DNA of 64,000 nt from an uncultured Collinsella sp. (GTDB taxonomy: Bacteria > Actinomycetota > Coriobacteriia > Coriobacteriales > Coriobacteriaceae). The notes beneath the pieces were generated by a model. That model ran no database searches, was not told where the DNA came from, and saw nothing but the letters and a program-made list of their open reading frames with translations. This document shows positions 52,066 to 60,319 of the stretch, one piece after another. Numbering within the stretch: position 1 is the stretch's first letter; the number at the start of each line of letters is the position of its first letter. The DNA lies in NCBI GenBank assembly GCA_900541205.1, contig UQIV01000011.1, forward strand, positions 5,964-69,963. Direction: 5' to 3'. The position numbers were made by a program, and so were the translations under genes.

Positions 52066-52590
52066 GTGAGTACGAAACGTCCGTTCACAGTCAAGGCAAC
52101 GCTGAGTGAAGAAGAAAAGAAAACGCTTGTTGCGTTTTCCAAAAAGGCCCAAATGTCTGAGGCCGAACTGATTAGGTATTTCCTGCGTCCCGATGACGCG
52201 GTGACTCGCGGGGTCGATCTGACTGAAGACGAAGAGCGAACTGAGATGATTCGCATCCGGGTTTCGCCAAGTGAGAAAAAATCCATTGAGAATCGCGCTT
52301 CTGAACTCGGCGTGTCGATGTCGGCCTTCATGCGTCGCACTGCTCTTGTCGGGAGAGTCGAGAAAATCGATGTCGATCGGGCGTCGATCGACAAAATCTA
52401 TCACGAGCTTTTGAAGGAAGGAACGAATCTCAATCAGCTCATGTACTTTTTGAACGCCCAAGGGCTTCCCGCGTACAACGAGAAAGCTGTTTTTCGAACA
52501 CTTGAGAAGGTTTATCAAGTTGGGCGTAAGCTAGACCGTTTCATCGACGAGCTTGAAAAGCGCTATTTCGTCGGTGGTGATGTGAAGTGA
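52066..52590 (+). CDS. mobC: Mobilization accessory protein, MobC family
   Basis: This 174-residue protein has an N-terminal ribbon-helix-helix-like segment ('FTVKATLSEEEKKTLVAFSKKA', broken here) with a second RHH-like region 'IRIRVSPSEKKSIENRASELGVSMSAFMRRTAL'. The MobC hallmark 'GTNLNQLMYFLN' lies near 128-139. It would bind oriT and help the relaxase open the DNA. The GTG at 52066 is chosen for GAGGAG at 52054-52059; the frame is open from an earlier GTG at 52039 inside a hairpin. Its stop overlaps the relaxase start (GTGA). Confidence 0.85.
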   Translation: MSTKRPFTVKATLSEEEKKTLVAFSKKAQMSEAELIRYFLRPDDAVTRGVDLTEDEERTEMIRIRVSPSEKKSIENRASELGVSMSAFMRRTALVGRVEKIDVDRASIDKIYHELLKEGTNLNQLMYFLNAQGLPAYNEKAVFRTLEKVYQVGRKLDRFIDELEKRYFVGGDVK

Positions 52591-53786
52591 CTGTTATCAA
52601 ACAGAAAAGAGTGTCGAGTGAGCGCTATGCAAAGAATGTTCGTAAATACATCAACGGAAAAGATGCGATTGTGCGTGGTGGCTGGAACATCGAATGGAGC
52701 GACCACTGGTTTTCGAAAATGGATAGAACCAGAAAGGTTTTCCATCACGACAAACCGTCGAGAGCCGGAGTCAAAAACGTAATCATGCTTCATCAGATTC
52801 TCGCGTTTCTGCCCGAGGAGTGCAGCTGCAACGGAGGCAAGATGACCCCCGATGCATGTTTGGCCTACGCGGAGCAATGGCTTGCGAAGCACTATCCGCA
52901 TCAACAAGTGATTCTCGCGTTGCATGAGGAAAGCGATAAGGCGGGAAAACGCTACGCGGTCCATATGGCGATCAACCGTACCGATTTGCTGACCGGCAAA
53001 CGTTGCGAGACTGGTGGGCGTCGCGGAAAATTCGAACGCGCTTCATGGGTTCGTGAAATGGACAAGGCCTGGAATCTTACTCAACTTGAAAAAGGTAAGA
53101 GAAATTCAAAGATTCGAGATCGTCAGCCGCGCGATATTGAAAAGGAGATTGTCGATCGGGGAGAGTACAGTTATAAAAACAATCTGCGCGAGCTGATCCA
53201 TATTGCAATCGACGACTACCACCCGAAGAATATGGAGCAGTTCAAAAAATTACTTGCCTCGTGGGGCGTAGACATTTTCATCAAGAACAATCGAGTCTAT
53301 GCGACAGATCTCGATATCAAAGAGGCCGGTAATCCAAAATGTACCTTCAACTTGACCCGTCTCGACGGGCGGTTCGCGTTGAAGTCGTTGCAGACGGCTT
53401 TCGGAAATAACGTGTTGGAAGCCGAGCGAGCCCTTCCATACGAGAAACGTTGTGAGATTTACATCAAGCGTCTCAAGAAAGCATACTCGGCGTGGGTCGA
53501 GCAGGCGAAAGCGAGCAAGGGCGTCTCCTACAATTCGTTTCCTAAATTCATTGCACCGAAGTGCGATGAAGATCTGCTCGAAGATCCCGCCGTACGTGAT
53601 GAGCTTCTTGCCCGGCGCGGTTACGCAAGGGAGATTCGCAACCGTTACGCCGGCGGCGTTGTCGATGCCGGCGACGACCGCGTTCGCGCCGCCGGCCAGG
53701 CGCACAGCGGTAGCGCCGTGTTGCGACAGATGGACGATCGCGTCGTCGATCGCGGCGATTACGCTCGCGGCGACACGCCTCGCTAG
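52587..53786 (+). CDS. Relaxase/mobilization nuclease (MobP-like)
   Basis: This 399-residue protein nicks the transfer origin and stays bound to the 5' end. It has 'VHMAINRTDLLTGKR', the strand holding the metal-binding His/Asn residues, near residue 130, and an N-terminal tyrosine-containing helix 'SERYAKNVRKYING'. The C-terminal half ('FKKLLASWGVDIFIKNNRVYATD', broken here, and a Gly/Asp/Arg-rich tail) is typical of short MobA/VirD2-type relaxases. No type IV secretion genes are in the window, so the element would be mobilised by another. The tail motif is repeated at 39.6 kb. Confidence 0.85.
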   Translation: MTVIKQKRVSSERYAKNVRKYINGKDAIVRGGWNIEWSDHWFSKMDRTRKVFHHDKPSRAGVKNVIMLHQILAFLPEECSCNGGKMTPDACLAYAEQWLAKHYPHQQVILALHEESDKAGKRYAVHMAINRTDLLTGKRCETGGRRGKFERASWVREMDKAWNLTQLEKGKRNSKIRDRQPRDIEKEIVDRGEYSYKNNLRELIHIAIDDYHPKNMEQFKKLLASWGVDIFIKNNRVYATDLDIKEAGNPKCTFNLTRLDGRFALKSLQTAFGNNVLEAERALPYEKRCEIYIKRLKKAYSAWVEQAKASKGVSYNSFPKFIAPKCDEDLLEDPAVRDELLARRGYAREIRNRYAGGVVDAGDDRVRAAGQAHSGSAVLRQMDDRVVDRGDYARGDTPR

Positions 53787-53887
53787 CCTCGAACTGCCTG
53801 TCGGGGCGGAGTAAAGCGCTCATGCCCCGGTAGAGCGGTGAGGCATGAGTTACTGAGGTATACTATAGTTTCCGCAGGTAGAGGCAT

Positions 53888-53924
53888 AAAAAATGGCAAC
53901 CCGCCCGCCGAAAAGACGGGCGGG
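53888..53924 (-). terminator. GC stem with T-rich tail on the minus strand
   Basis: CCCGCCCG (53900-53907) pairs with CGGGCGGG (53917-53924). On the minus strand a short spacer and six T follow. No minus-strand gene nearby explains it; it might also stop read-through from the relaxase. Confidence 0.4.
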
Positions 53925-54104
53925 CGTGATACCATCAAGATTGTGCTCGGGTGCTACCAACACCTCCGCACGGTGTAGAGGCGAGCTACCAACTCGCGTT
54001 TCTACTTGCCAGTTGTGCTAAAAACGCAAACAGCACTCCTGGCACATCCAATGATAGCAGGGACCCGCAGGTCACGCTATGGATGACAGTTAGAAAACGC
54101 AAAT

Positions 54105-54134
54105 GGGAGCCGGCTCGCACGGCTCCCGTTTTTT
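54105..54134 (+). terminator. Rho-independent terminator
   Basis: An 8-bp stem (54105-54112/54120-54127) is followed by G and six T. It ends transcription 320 bases after the relaxase stop, leaving an untranslated stretch with several small hairpins. Confidence 0.75.
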
Positions 54135-54229
54135 ATGGGAGCGGACATATGCCGTTCCCGGTCGGCACGGGTTTAAGACCCGTTCAAAAAGGTAGCCAAG
54201 GGCTCGAATAATCGGAGACTGAGCTGTAC

Positions 54230-54680
54230 AGGTTCATTGTCCCGTCTCTACGGAGACTTCGACGGGGGTAGTGCCCTCCATGTGACCCCTGCGCCGCCTC
54301 GGCCCTTCTGGGCGGAGACGGCGTGCCGGATTCAGAGCGATTGTCCTGCTGGAAAACTGCAGGAAAGTAGGCGAACAGCCGAAGATCAGGAGTTGGTTGG
54401 ATAGCCGTGTGGCAACACACGTGTCGCGGTGATAAGCCGCAACGTCAAGCAAAGAGGATCACGATGAGCATGCAGCCGTGACGGATTCTGAGCCCAACCC
54501 CGGGTTCCGCCATGTACGGGGGTGCCGGTGAGGACGGCCGGCGCGTTAAAACGAACGGTCCGGATGCATGGGCGTAGCCATGCGGAGTCCCGCGAGATCG
54601 TCGAGCAAAAGGCCAAGGGGCGGGTGAGGCTTTCCCAGCTGCAATGCTGGTTTCGAAGATTTAGGGAGGGTCCACGATTG
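54230..54680 (+). ncRNA. Structured RNA-like segment, possibly a group II intron fragment
   Basis: Several stems follow each other: CCCGTC/GACGGG around 54240-54265, CCTGC/GCAGG near 54345-54365, GTGTG-GCAA-CACAC near 54408, GCGG/CCGC near 54427, GCATGG/CCATGC near 54565. Purine-rich joints lie between. The text style resembles domain I of bacterial group II introns. There is no reverse transcriptase frame and no recognisable domain V, so this is at most a remnant. Confidence 0.35.
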
Positions 54681-54786
54681 TGCCCGGACTCTGTGGATGC
54701 TCCACCGCCTAACAATTCAACCACCAAGCTAATTAGACCTCGCGACCAGTTATTACAATCAGCAAGTCATCAGCGCGAGGCGTGCC

Positions 54787-54832
54787 AACCGTCAGCCCTC
54801 AGCGCCGTCGTCGCTTCGCTCCCCGGGCGATG
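54787..54832. repeat. Dispersed word shared with 62.5 kb
   Basis: A segment of about 42 bases here, beginning GTCAGCCCTCAGCGCCG, recurs near 62512-62554 with about four differences, and ends CTCCCCGGGCGA in both. Both copies lie in GC-rich non-coding DNA. Confidence 0.7.
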
Positions 54833-55000
54833 TAAATAAGAGATATATAAGTCAGCGAGCTTCGCGAGCGGATCATAGGTGCCGTCAGGCACCGCATCAA
54901 AAGCGATTCGCAATCATTTCGGAATACATGTCGCTGGCGATGAGTGGACCTAGTCCAGACCTGTATCCGTACTAGGCGTTTCTAGAAATGCGCATGAGAA

Positions 55001-55062
55001 AGGGCCGAACCGAAGTGTTTGGCCGGACGCCAATTGTCCGGGAACTGCTTCGTTTCGACCCT
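55001..55062 (+). ncRNA. Dispersed structured element, copy B
   Basis: This is the second copy of the element at 39849-39911. Outer AGGGCCGAA/TTCGACCCT, middle CCGAAG/CTTCG, and inner CCGGAC/GTCCGG with a seven-base loop give three nested stems. The inner stem is perfect here, and one arm differs from copy A in a way that improves pairing. No gene overlaps it. Confidence 0.55.
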
Positions 55063-55312
55063 GCTTCATTCTACAGCCGCGTCATGTTTATGGAGATCAA
55101 TTCGGCAGCTGCAATTCATTCGATTGTAAGATGAGCTGTCCTGGACGGCTCCCACTGTTGCGATCACGCCGCATGGATGATGGATGAACTCGCATGAGAA
55201 CCCAAGCGTACGGTGGTTTTATCTGCCCAAAGAGGGTAGAATGACAACAGAAAACGACGCATCCCGTGTAAGCAACATGGAGCGCGGGCGGCCTAGTTTT
55301 CAGTCTTTGTTA

Positions 55313-55340
55313 AATGCCCGGGCTCCGACCCCCGGGCATT
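55313..55340 (-). terminator. Stem-loop after the small hydrophobic peptide gene
   Basis: AATGCCCGGG (55313-55322) and CCCGGGCATT (55331-55340) form a perfect 10-bp stem right past the stop codon (minus strand). A short TTTAAC follows. Confidence 0.7.
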
Positions 55341-55341
55341 C

Positions 55342-55491
55342 TTATTTGCGCTTGTGGCGCAAATGCCGTCCACTGTCCGCACCGCGCGTACGCCTACGGA
55401 CCTTAATCCGAACCTCATACGAGTTTAAAAACGCGATGATGAACGTGCCGACCGTTGCAAGAGCGGCCAGCGCGTTAAGGAATTTCAGCAT
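55342..55491 (-). CDS. Small hydrophobic peptide, holin-like toxin type
   Basis: This 49-residue peptide has GGAGG seven bases before its ATG (55489-55491). One membrane helix at about 4-25 ('ALAALATVGTFIIAFL') is followed by a strongly basic tail ('RIKVRRRTRG', 'RHLRHKRK'). The design matches type I toxin-antitoxin peptides and so-called holin-like toxins, with a terminator directly behind. An antisense RNA antitoxin would be expected from the opposite strand but was not seen as a clear promoter. Confidence 0.6.
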   Translation of the reverse strand: MLKFLNALAALATVGTFIIAFLNSYEVRIKVRRRTRGADSGRHLRHKRK

Positions 55492-55672
55492 ATGGTGACC
55501 TCCGATCAAATCGTCGGCCGCCCGCGCACGGAATGCGCCGTGACATCAATTCTAACCGAATCTGCGACTACCCCGGTTAACTGGTACACCTCTGTTATTG
55601 TTCAAATTAAACAGTCTCAAAAGGTATGCCGCGCGGCACTCGAAAACCGAACCCTCGATGCCGTGAACAGCG

Positions 55673-55698
55673 AGTGCCAAAACCCAGTGTCAAAACCT
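55673..55698. repeat. Tandem 13-nt repeat before the resolvase
   Basis: AGTGCCAAAACCC (55673-55685) and AGTGTCAAAACCT (55686-55698) are adjacent, 50 bases before the resolvase start. They may be operator or recombination half-sites. Confidence 0.55.
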
Positions 55699-55747
55699 CC
55701 ACTTGCATTCCCATGAGAAAATCAAAAGACAAGGCAGGAGGCTGAAA

Positions 55748-56332
55748 ATGACCAGATACGGATACGCTCGCGTGAGCACGAAGGATCAGAAGCTAGATAG
55801 GCAAATCGAGGCGTTGGTCAACGCCGGCGTGCCCTATGGCCATATCTACAAAGACAAGGTCACGGGTGCCAAGGACGGCGACCGAACTCAGCAGAAGCGT
55901 CTGTTCAAGAAGATGAAGGCCGGCGATGAAGTGGTAGTCGAGTCCTGGGAGCGCCTAACCAGATCGACCAGGCAATTGCTGAACTACGACCTTATGTTCC
56001 GAAATCTCGGCGTGAAGCTAACTTCCTTGAAACAGCCGGTCGACCTCGATACCGCCTTCGGTCGATTCGTCCTCGGCACTCACGCCTGCACCGCCGAGCT
56101 CGAGCGCGACCTGATCAAGCAGCGCCAGGCCGAGGGCATCGCCGTAAAACGGAACCATGGTGGCAACGTCGGGGGCCGCCCGCGCATCGCGGACGTCAAG
56201 GCCGATGCTGCCGTGAAACTCTACCTTGCGCGGGAAACGCCCATCCCCGACATCTGCGCCGCCACCGGTATATCGAAATCGACTTTGTACCGCATCCTCC
56301 GTGAACGCGGATTGGTGGGCGTCAGAAGATAA
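55748..56332 (+). CDS. Serine recombinase (resolvase/invertase family)
   Basis: This 194-residue protein matches the small Tn3-resolvase/Hin type. 'YGYARVSTKDQ' holds the nucleophilic serine near residue 9, 'WERLTRSTRQLLNY' the catalytic arginines of the second motif, and 'AELERDLIKQRQAEG' the dimer helix. 'ISKSTLYRILRERG' at the end is the DNA-binding helix-turn-helix. The ATG at 55748 has AGGAGG at 55737-55742. It could resolve multimers of the element or invert a segment; the palindromic structure at 42 kb is a possible but unproven substrate. Confidence 0.9.
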   Translation: MTRYGYARVSTKDQKLDRQIEALVNAGVPYGHIYKDKVTGAKDGDRTQQKRLFKKMKAGDEVVVESWERLTRSTRQLLNYDLMFRNLGVKLTSLKQPVDLDTAFGRFVLGTHACTAELERDLIKQRQAEGIAVKRNHGGNVGGRPRIADVKADAAVKLYLARETPIPDICAATGISKSTLYRILRERGLVGVRR

Positions 56333-56526
56333 ATCCGAGTGCGCTACTATATAAGAGTGCGGTATTTCTCCAACTGAAACCCCCTGCGTGAACGCATAAC
56401 GTATGACTTGAGACGCCTTTTAGAACTCACCGATCGCAGGATGACTACAAATCAACAGCGGCCGTGCATTGTTCCCAGCCATATGGCATGGCGGAGCCAT
56501 GCCGTTGTTGATTGGAGTGCCGCACC
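56333..56526. other. Leader with hairpin before the coiled-coil gene
   Basis: GGCATGGC-GGA-GCCATGCC near 56484-56502 is a perfect 8-bp hairpin in front of the next gene, possibly regulatory. Nothing else is supported. Confidence 0.5.
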
Positions 56527-57114
56527 ATGGCAGACAATCCGAGCGAGAAGAAAATCAGCGAGACATCCGGCGTGAAGGCCGTCCTCGATGAGGCTGCCGA
56601 GCGGATCGAGGCGACATGGCGGGAGAAGCTGCTGCGCGAGACTGCCGACCTCAGGACCGAGAACGCGCTGCTCATGGCCCAGGTGGATGAATTCGACCGC
56701 AAGCTCGGCGAGGTGACGGATCGGAACGAAAGACTTGAGGCAGACTGCAATGAGCGGGTCGCTTTCATCGAGGAGAAGTTCGAGCTCGATACCGCGAGCC
56801 TCGAACTCGAGAACAACGAGCTCCATGCCGCGAGCGTCAGATATCTCGCCGATGCTCGGGAACTCGACAGGCAGGTCGTCCAACTCCATGCCGAGGCCGT
56901 GGCCATGGTCGATGAGATCGAGCGGCTGCGCGGCGAGCGTGACGCCGCACTGAAAGCCCAGGCCGAGCTGAGCGACGCACTCCTGGCCCAGCGCGACCTG
57001 ATGGCCGAGGTCGCCGCCCTCAAGGACCGCCTCGTCGCCTCCGAGCAGCGGGCGGCCGTGGCCGAGGCCAAGGTCGAGGTCATGACCCAGATGAGGGGCG
57101 AGCAGGCCGCATAG
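56527..57114 (+). CDS. Coiled-coil protein
   Basis: This 195-residue protein is one long helix-rich coiled coil from about 15 to 190, rich in Ala, Glu, Leu and Arg, with few aromatic residues. It has no signal peptide. The ATG at 56527 has TTGGAG about nine bases before it. No family is recognised; phage tail, scaffold or mobile-element structural roles are all possible. A convergent terminator separates it from the phosphoesterase genes. Confidence 0.6.
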   Translation: MADNPSEKKISETSGVKAVLDEAAERIEATWREKLLRETADLRTENALLMAQVDEFDRKLGEVTDRNERLEADCNERVAFIEEKFELDTASLELENNELHAASVRYLADARELDRQVVQLHAEAVAMVDEIERLRGERDAALKAQAELSDALLAQRDLMAEVAALKDRLVASEQRAAVAEAKVEVMTQMRGEQAA

Positions 57115-57123
57115 CATCTAATT

Positions 57124-57164
57124 TTCTAGAAACCCTCCAGAGCATTTCTAGGGGGTTTCTAGAA
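57124..57164. terminator. Bidirectional terminator between convergent genes
   Basis: Perfect 12-bp arms TTCTAGAAACCC (57124-57135) and GGGTTTCTAGAA (57153-57164) lie between stops at 57114 (plus) and 57159 (minus, inside the arm). T-runs are short on both sides. Confidence 0.65.
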
Positions 57165-57881
57165 CTGAAAACCGGGCGCAGCACTTTCGATCGGCACGAT
57201 GTCACGGTAGATCAGGCGATGCTTGGCGTCGCGCCATTCGTCGCCGTGGTAATGCCCGAAGAACCAGGCGCGGTAGCCGAGCCGCCCGTCGAGCTCGCCA
57301 AGGAATCGCTGAAGCCGGTCGCCCCGATACTCGCGTCCGCGCTCGCGGCACAGCTCCTCTGCCAGGGCGGCAGGAGCCTCGTGGGTCACAACGCAATCGA
57401 CCCTCCAGCCCACGCGGTCGAGCGAGGCGCGGCAGCGCCCCATCTCTTCCTCGCTCGGCATCTCCTCGGGCCACCAGCTCCTCCCCTCCCTGCGATACTG
57501 CCTGTCGTTGCTCGCGGCACCGCCCATGGCAAGGACCGTGAGCCCGTCGATGTCGAACACCTTACCGCGCATCAGGTGCAGCACGCGCGGTCGCGCCTCA
57601 TGGACGAGCCCGCCGTTCCACTCCCGCACCGGCAGCCCAGCCAGGGCGTGGTGGTTCTCATGGTTGCCGTCTACGAAACACGTGGTCCACGGCTTCGACT
57701 CGAACCAGTCGAGCCAGTATTTCTCGGCGTTGGATCCATCCCAGACAAAGCCGAAGTCGCCGGCCACGATCACCGCGTCATCGCGCGTCAGGGTCCGGCC
57801 CAGCGGCCAATTCTTGAAGGCAAACCGGCTGGACCCGTACTCGGCCCTGCCGTGCACGTCGCCCGTCACATAGACCGCCAT
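57159..57881 (-). CDS. Metallophosphoesterase 3
   Basis: This 240-residue calcineurin-like phosphoesterase has all five metal motifs in order: 'VTGDVHG', 'VAGDFG', 'VDGNHEN', 'VVTHEAP' and 'FFGHYHGD'. It starts at the ATG (57879-57881) that overlaps the upstream gene's TGA; the GTG at 57896 would give a five-residue longer form with no better ribosome site. It is a close paralogue of the gene before it. Substrate is unknown: the family includes protein phosphatases, nucleotidases and DNA nucleases. Confidence 0.85.
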   Translation of the reverse strand: MAVYVTGDVHGRAEYGSSRFAFKNWPLGRTLTRDDAVIVAGDFGFVWDGSNAEKYWLDWFESKPWTTCFVDGNHENHHALAGLPVREWNGGLVHEARPRVLHLMRGKVFDIDGLTVLAMGGAASNDRQYRREGRSWWPEEMPSEEEMGRCRASLDRVGWRVDCVVTHEAPAALAEELCRERGREYRGDRLQRFLGELDGRLGYRAWFFGHYHGDEWRDAKHRLIYRDIVPIESAAPGFQF

Positions 57882-58606
57882 CAGTACGCACCCCACGGCA
57901 GGAGTTTGTCCCCGAGCCCCACGATCCGGTCATACAGCACCGTGTGTCGTTCGTCCGGATTGCCGTCTCGGTGAAAATGGCCGTAATACCAGTGTTTATA
58001 GTCCAGGCAGTCCTCGAGCTCGTCGAGGAATCCGGTCAGCCGGTCCACATCAGGGCGTTCCCAGCCTGGGTCCGGGTAGAGCGTCGGCGAGAGCATGCGC
58101 GTCGAGCAGGTATGGGTGATGACACAGTCGACCTTCCAGCCGACCTCGTCGAGCTTTGTCCGCGCGGTATCGAAATCGCGCTCGTCCGGGAGCTCCTGAG
58201 GCCACCAGCTGGAATACGGCACGCGGTATTCTCTGTCCACGCTCGTGGCACCGCCCATGGTGAAGACCGTCGAGCCGTCGAGCTCGAAGACCTCCCCGCG
58301 CATGAGTCGGCGGATGGATGAGGTATCCGACAGGCGTTGCGTCAGCCCGCCGTGCCACGGCTCCATGGGACGCTCCCCCCAGTGGTCGAAGCGCTCGTGG
58401 TTGCCGTCAACGAACAGCACCGTGTAGGGCCGCGACTCCAGCCAGGCGATATCGGCGCATTCCTCGGCAGAGAAATCCCATGGAAAGCCAAAGTCACCGG
58501 CAACGATGAGATAGTCGTCGCTGGCAAGACTATCGCCAAGCTCCCAGTCGCGGAGCTTTTGCATGTCGAGCCCACTATGGATGTCGCCCGTCACATAAAC
58601 CGTCAT
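57881..58606 (-). CDS. Metallophosphoesterase 2
   Basis: This 241-residue paralogue of the previous protein has 'VTGDIHSG', 'VAGDFGFPWD', 'VDGNHERF', 'VITHTCS' and 'YYGHFHRDG'. The shared layout ('VFTMGGATSVDREYR' here, 'VLAMGGAASNDRQYR' there) shows tandem duplication. The start at 58606 overlaps the stop of the gene before it (TGATG-type junction). The longer open frame to 59176 is a shadow of that upstream gene. Both belong to one transcript. Confidence 0.85.
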   Translation of the reverse strand: MTVYVTGDIHSGLDMQKLRDWELGDSLASDDYLIVAGDFGFPWDFSAEECADIAWLESRPYTVLFVDGNHERFDHWGERPMEPWHGGLTQRLSDTSSIRRLMRGEVFELDGSTVFTMGGATSVDREYRVPYSSWWPQELPDERDFDTARTKLDEVGWKVDCVITHTCSTRMLSPTLYPDPGWERPDVDRLTGFLDELEDCLDYKHWYYGHFHRDGNPDERHTVLYDRIVGLGDKLLPWGAY

Positions 58607-59241
58607 CGAATCACCTCTTCCCTCTTGTACGCCGCCAGCTCGCGCTCGACCTGCCTGTCGCCGGTCTCGTTGACCCACCAGGGCCATTTCACACGGCCGC
58701 ACGGCTCGTCGACTCCGGCGAACCATTCCCTCAGCTCGTCGAGGCTCACCGGGGAGTGCCCGTTGGCATCGCAACCGACGTCGTAGCGCAGAAGGCCCTG
58801 CTTGCGGTTGAACTCGTTGTACGCGCCGCCGCTGCTGTGGATGTGCCCGTGGAGGTGCCACGATCCATGGTTCATGCCCTGCCAGTCGGCCATGGGGTAA
58901 TGGCTCAGGACGATCTTCTGCCCGTCGATCTTGAGCACGCAGATCGGCGGCTCCACGGTGAAGGCGCCCGCGACCGCCGGCTGGGTCCAGTCCTTGTCGT
59001 GGTTTCCCGGGACTAGGTGGATGCGCCTGCAGGCGATCCGCTTGCGAAGCCCATAGGCGTCCTGGGCGGTCATCTTGAATGAGAAATCCCCCAGGATGTA
59101 GAGTTCGTCGTCCGCGGCGACCCTGCCGTTGATGCTGTCGACGATGGCGTCGTTCATCTGCCAAATCGTCTCCCACGGGCGGTCGGTGAACTTCAGCACG
59201 TTCTCATGCCCGAAGTGGGTGTCGCTGGTAAACCAGATCAT
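58603..59241 (-). CDS. Metallophosphoesterase 1
   Basis: This 212-residue protein is of a different branch: 'TSDTHFGHENVLKF', 'ILGDFSF', 'VPGNHDKDW', 'LSHYP' and 'HLHGHIHSSGG'. It matches the short cytosolic phosphoesterases often found in phages and mobile elements. The ATG at 59241 follows AAGGAG eight bases upstream. It is the first gene of a three-gene operon of phosphoesterases joined by stop/start overlaps. Reaction unknown; RNA or nucleotide substrates are possible. Confidence 0.85.
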   Translation of the reverse strand: MIWFTSDTHFGHENVLKFTDRPWETIWQMNDAIVDSINGRVAADDELYILGDFSFKMTAQDAYGLRKRIACRRIHLVPGNHDKDWTQPAVAGAFTVEPPICVLKIDGQKIVLSHYPMADWQGMNHGSWHLHGHIHSSGGAYNEFNRKQGLLRYDVGCDANGHSPVSLDELREWFAGVDEPCGRVKWPWWVNETGDRQVERELAAYKREEVIR

Positions 59242-59504
59242 ATTTATGTCTCCTTCTGTCGCTAAAAAACGTTCTCCCTCGAGGTCAGGAGACGTTTTAT
59301 GAGCGACATGAGGTGCATATCCCTCATGTTTCAAGCTCCAATCTGCCGGATTTGCCCAACTAAAAGTTTACGCCCACGCGCGAACAGGATTTGATTTTTG
59401 AAATATGGACGAATTCCTCGTCAGGAGGGTAAAATGGTGCCGACGGCAGCCCAAGTTGTAGAGAGCTGGGCAGAGCCGTTGCTTAATGAAGTTGGGTCAT
59501 CGTC

Positions 59505-59630
59505 TTAGCGACGGTGGCCTTTCTTTTTGGGCTTCGAGCCCTGCTTGAGTGCCTTGGAAAGGCCGACAAGGGCCGTGAGGAGCGAGACCGTAGCGGTCAG
59601 GAGCTTCACGAGCTCGGTGAAATCGGTCAT
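59505..59630 (-). CDS. Small hydrophobic peptide, second holin-like toxin type
   Basis: This 41-residue peptide has GGGAGG eight bases before its ATG (59628-59630). One amphipathic or membrane helix 'FTELVKLLTATVSLLTALVGL' (two parts) is followed by a basic tail 'KPKKKGHRR'. It matches the pattern of the peptide at 55342 in size and layout but not in sequence. A second ATG two codons upstream abuts the ribosome site and is unlikely. Confidence 0.55.
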   Translation of the reverse strand: MTDFTELVKLLTATVSLLTALVGLSKALKQGSKPKKKGHRR

Positions 59631-59872
59631 GGGCATCACCTCCCATCAAATGGAGGGCTCTGCCCGGCACGAGGGCTGCCGACAGCAAGGACGATTCTAT
59701 CAGAGCGGCTGACTCCCGCCCGATATTACCATCCCACCGCGCCTGTGCAAAAAAGAGGGCCGCCAAACAGCGACCCTCCAGCGAAAGTGCACGTTATTTA
59801 GGACAGTCATATTCTTTGAAAATAATGGCTGTTGTAGAATTACATATAAGAGTCACCCAGAAGGAGCGATCG

Positions 59873-60319
59873 ATGAAAAGCAAACGATTTATCCTGAATG
59901 CACTTCTGGTAGTAGCAATATTGACGCTCTTGGTCTTCTCCTACTCATACATGAATCAGCCAAGATTTGGATACGCTTTATACGCTGTTTTTTCCGGCGA
60001 AACAACTTACAACACTTACAACACCATAGGCTTCATTGACGCAATCTTTTTCTATGTAGTCGGCCCCTTATCAAGCGAACTGGTCGCTTTTGTTGTCTGC
60101 TTCAACCTGAATCAACGAAGCCAAACTCATTCAGCGACTTCGGCCAAACAAGGAATCAATCTCTTCGCAATAACAATAATTCTGCAAATTATGACAGTGC
60201 TGATTATCGCCCTGACCGCAACAAACGTTTTGAAGTATGAGTTCGGATTCATCGCGAGCTGTCTCATGGCAATTGCCGCGGGTATAGCGGTTTCGTATAC
60301 GACACCGGCAAAGAGGTAG
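59873..60319 (+). CDS. Small polytopic membrane protein
   Basis: This 148-residue protein has AAGGAG six bases before the ATG at 59873. Four hydrophobic helices are visible at about 9-29, 52-78, 97-118 and 122-142, with a polar Asn/Gln/Thr-rich loop between helices 2 and 3. No family is recognised. AT-rich codon use differs from its neighbours. Confidence 0.6.
   Translation: MKSKRFILNALLVVAILTLLVFSYSYMNQPRFGYALYAVFSGETTYNTYNTIGFIDAIFFYVVGPLSSELVAFVVCFNLNQRSQTHSATSAKQGINLFAITIILQIMTVLIIALTATNVLKYEFGFIASCLMAIAAGIAVSYTTPAKR

Noticed and set aside
55492..55716. 74-codon plus-strand frame before the resolvase
   Set aside because: Overlaps the start region of the small hydrophobic gene and the 13-nt repeats; composition not protein-like.
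57881..59176. N-terminal extension of phosphoesterase 2 to 431 codons
   Set aside because: The first 190 codons are an Arg/Pro/Gln-rich shadow of phosphoesterase 1; the ATG at 58606 fits the family start and the gene overlap.
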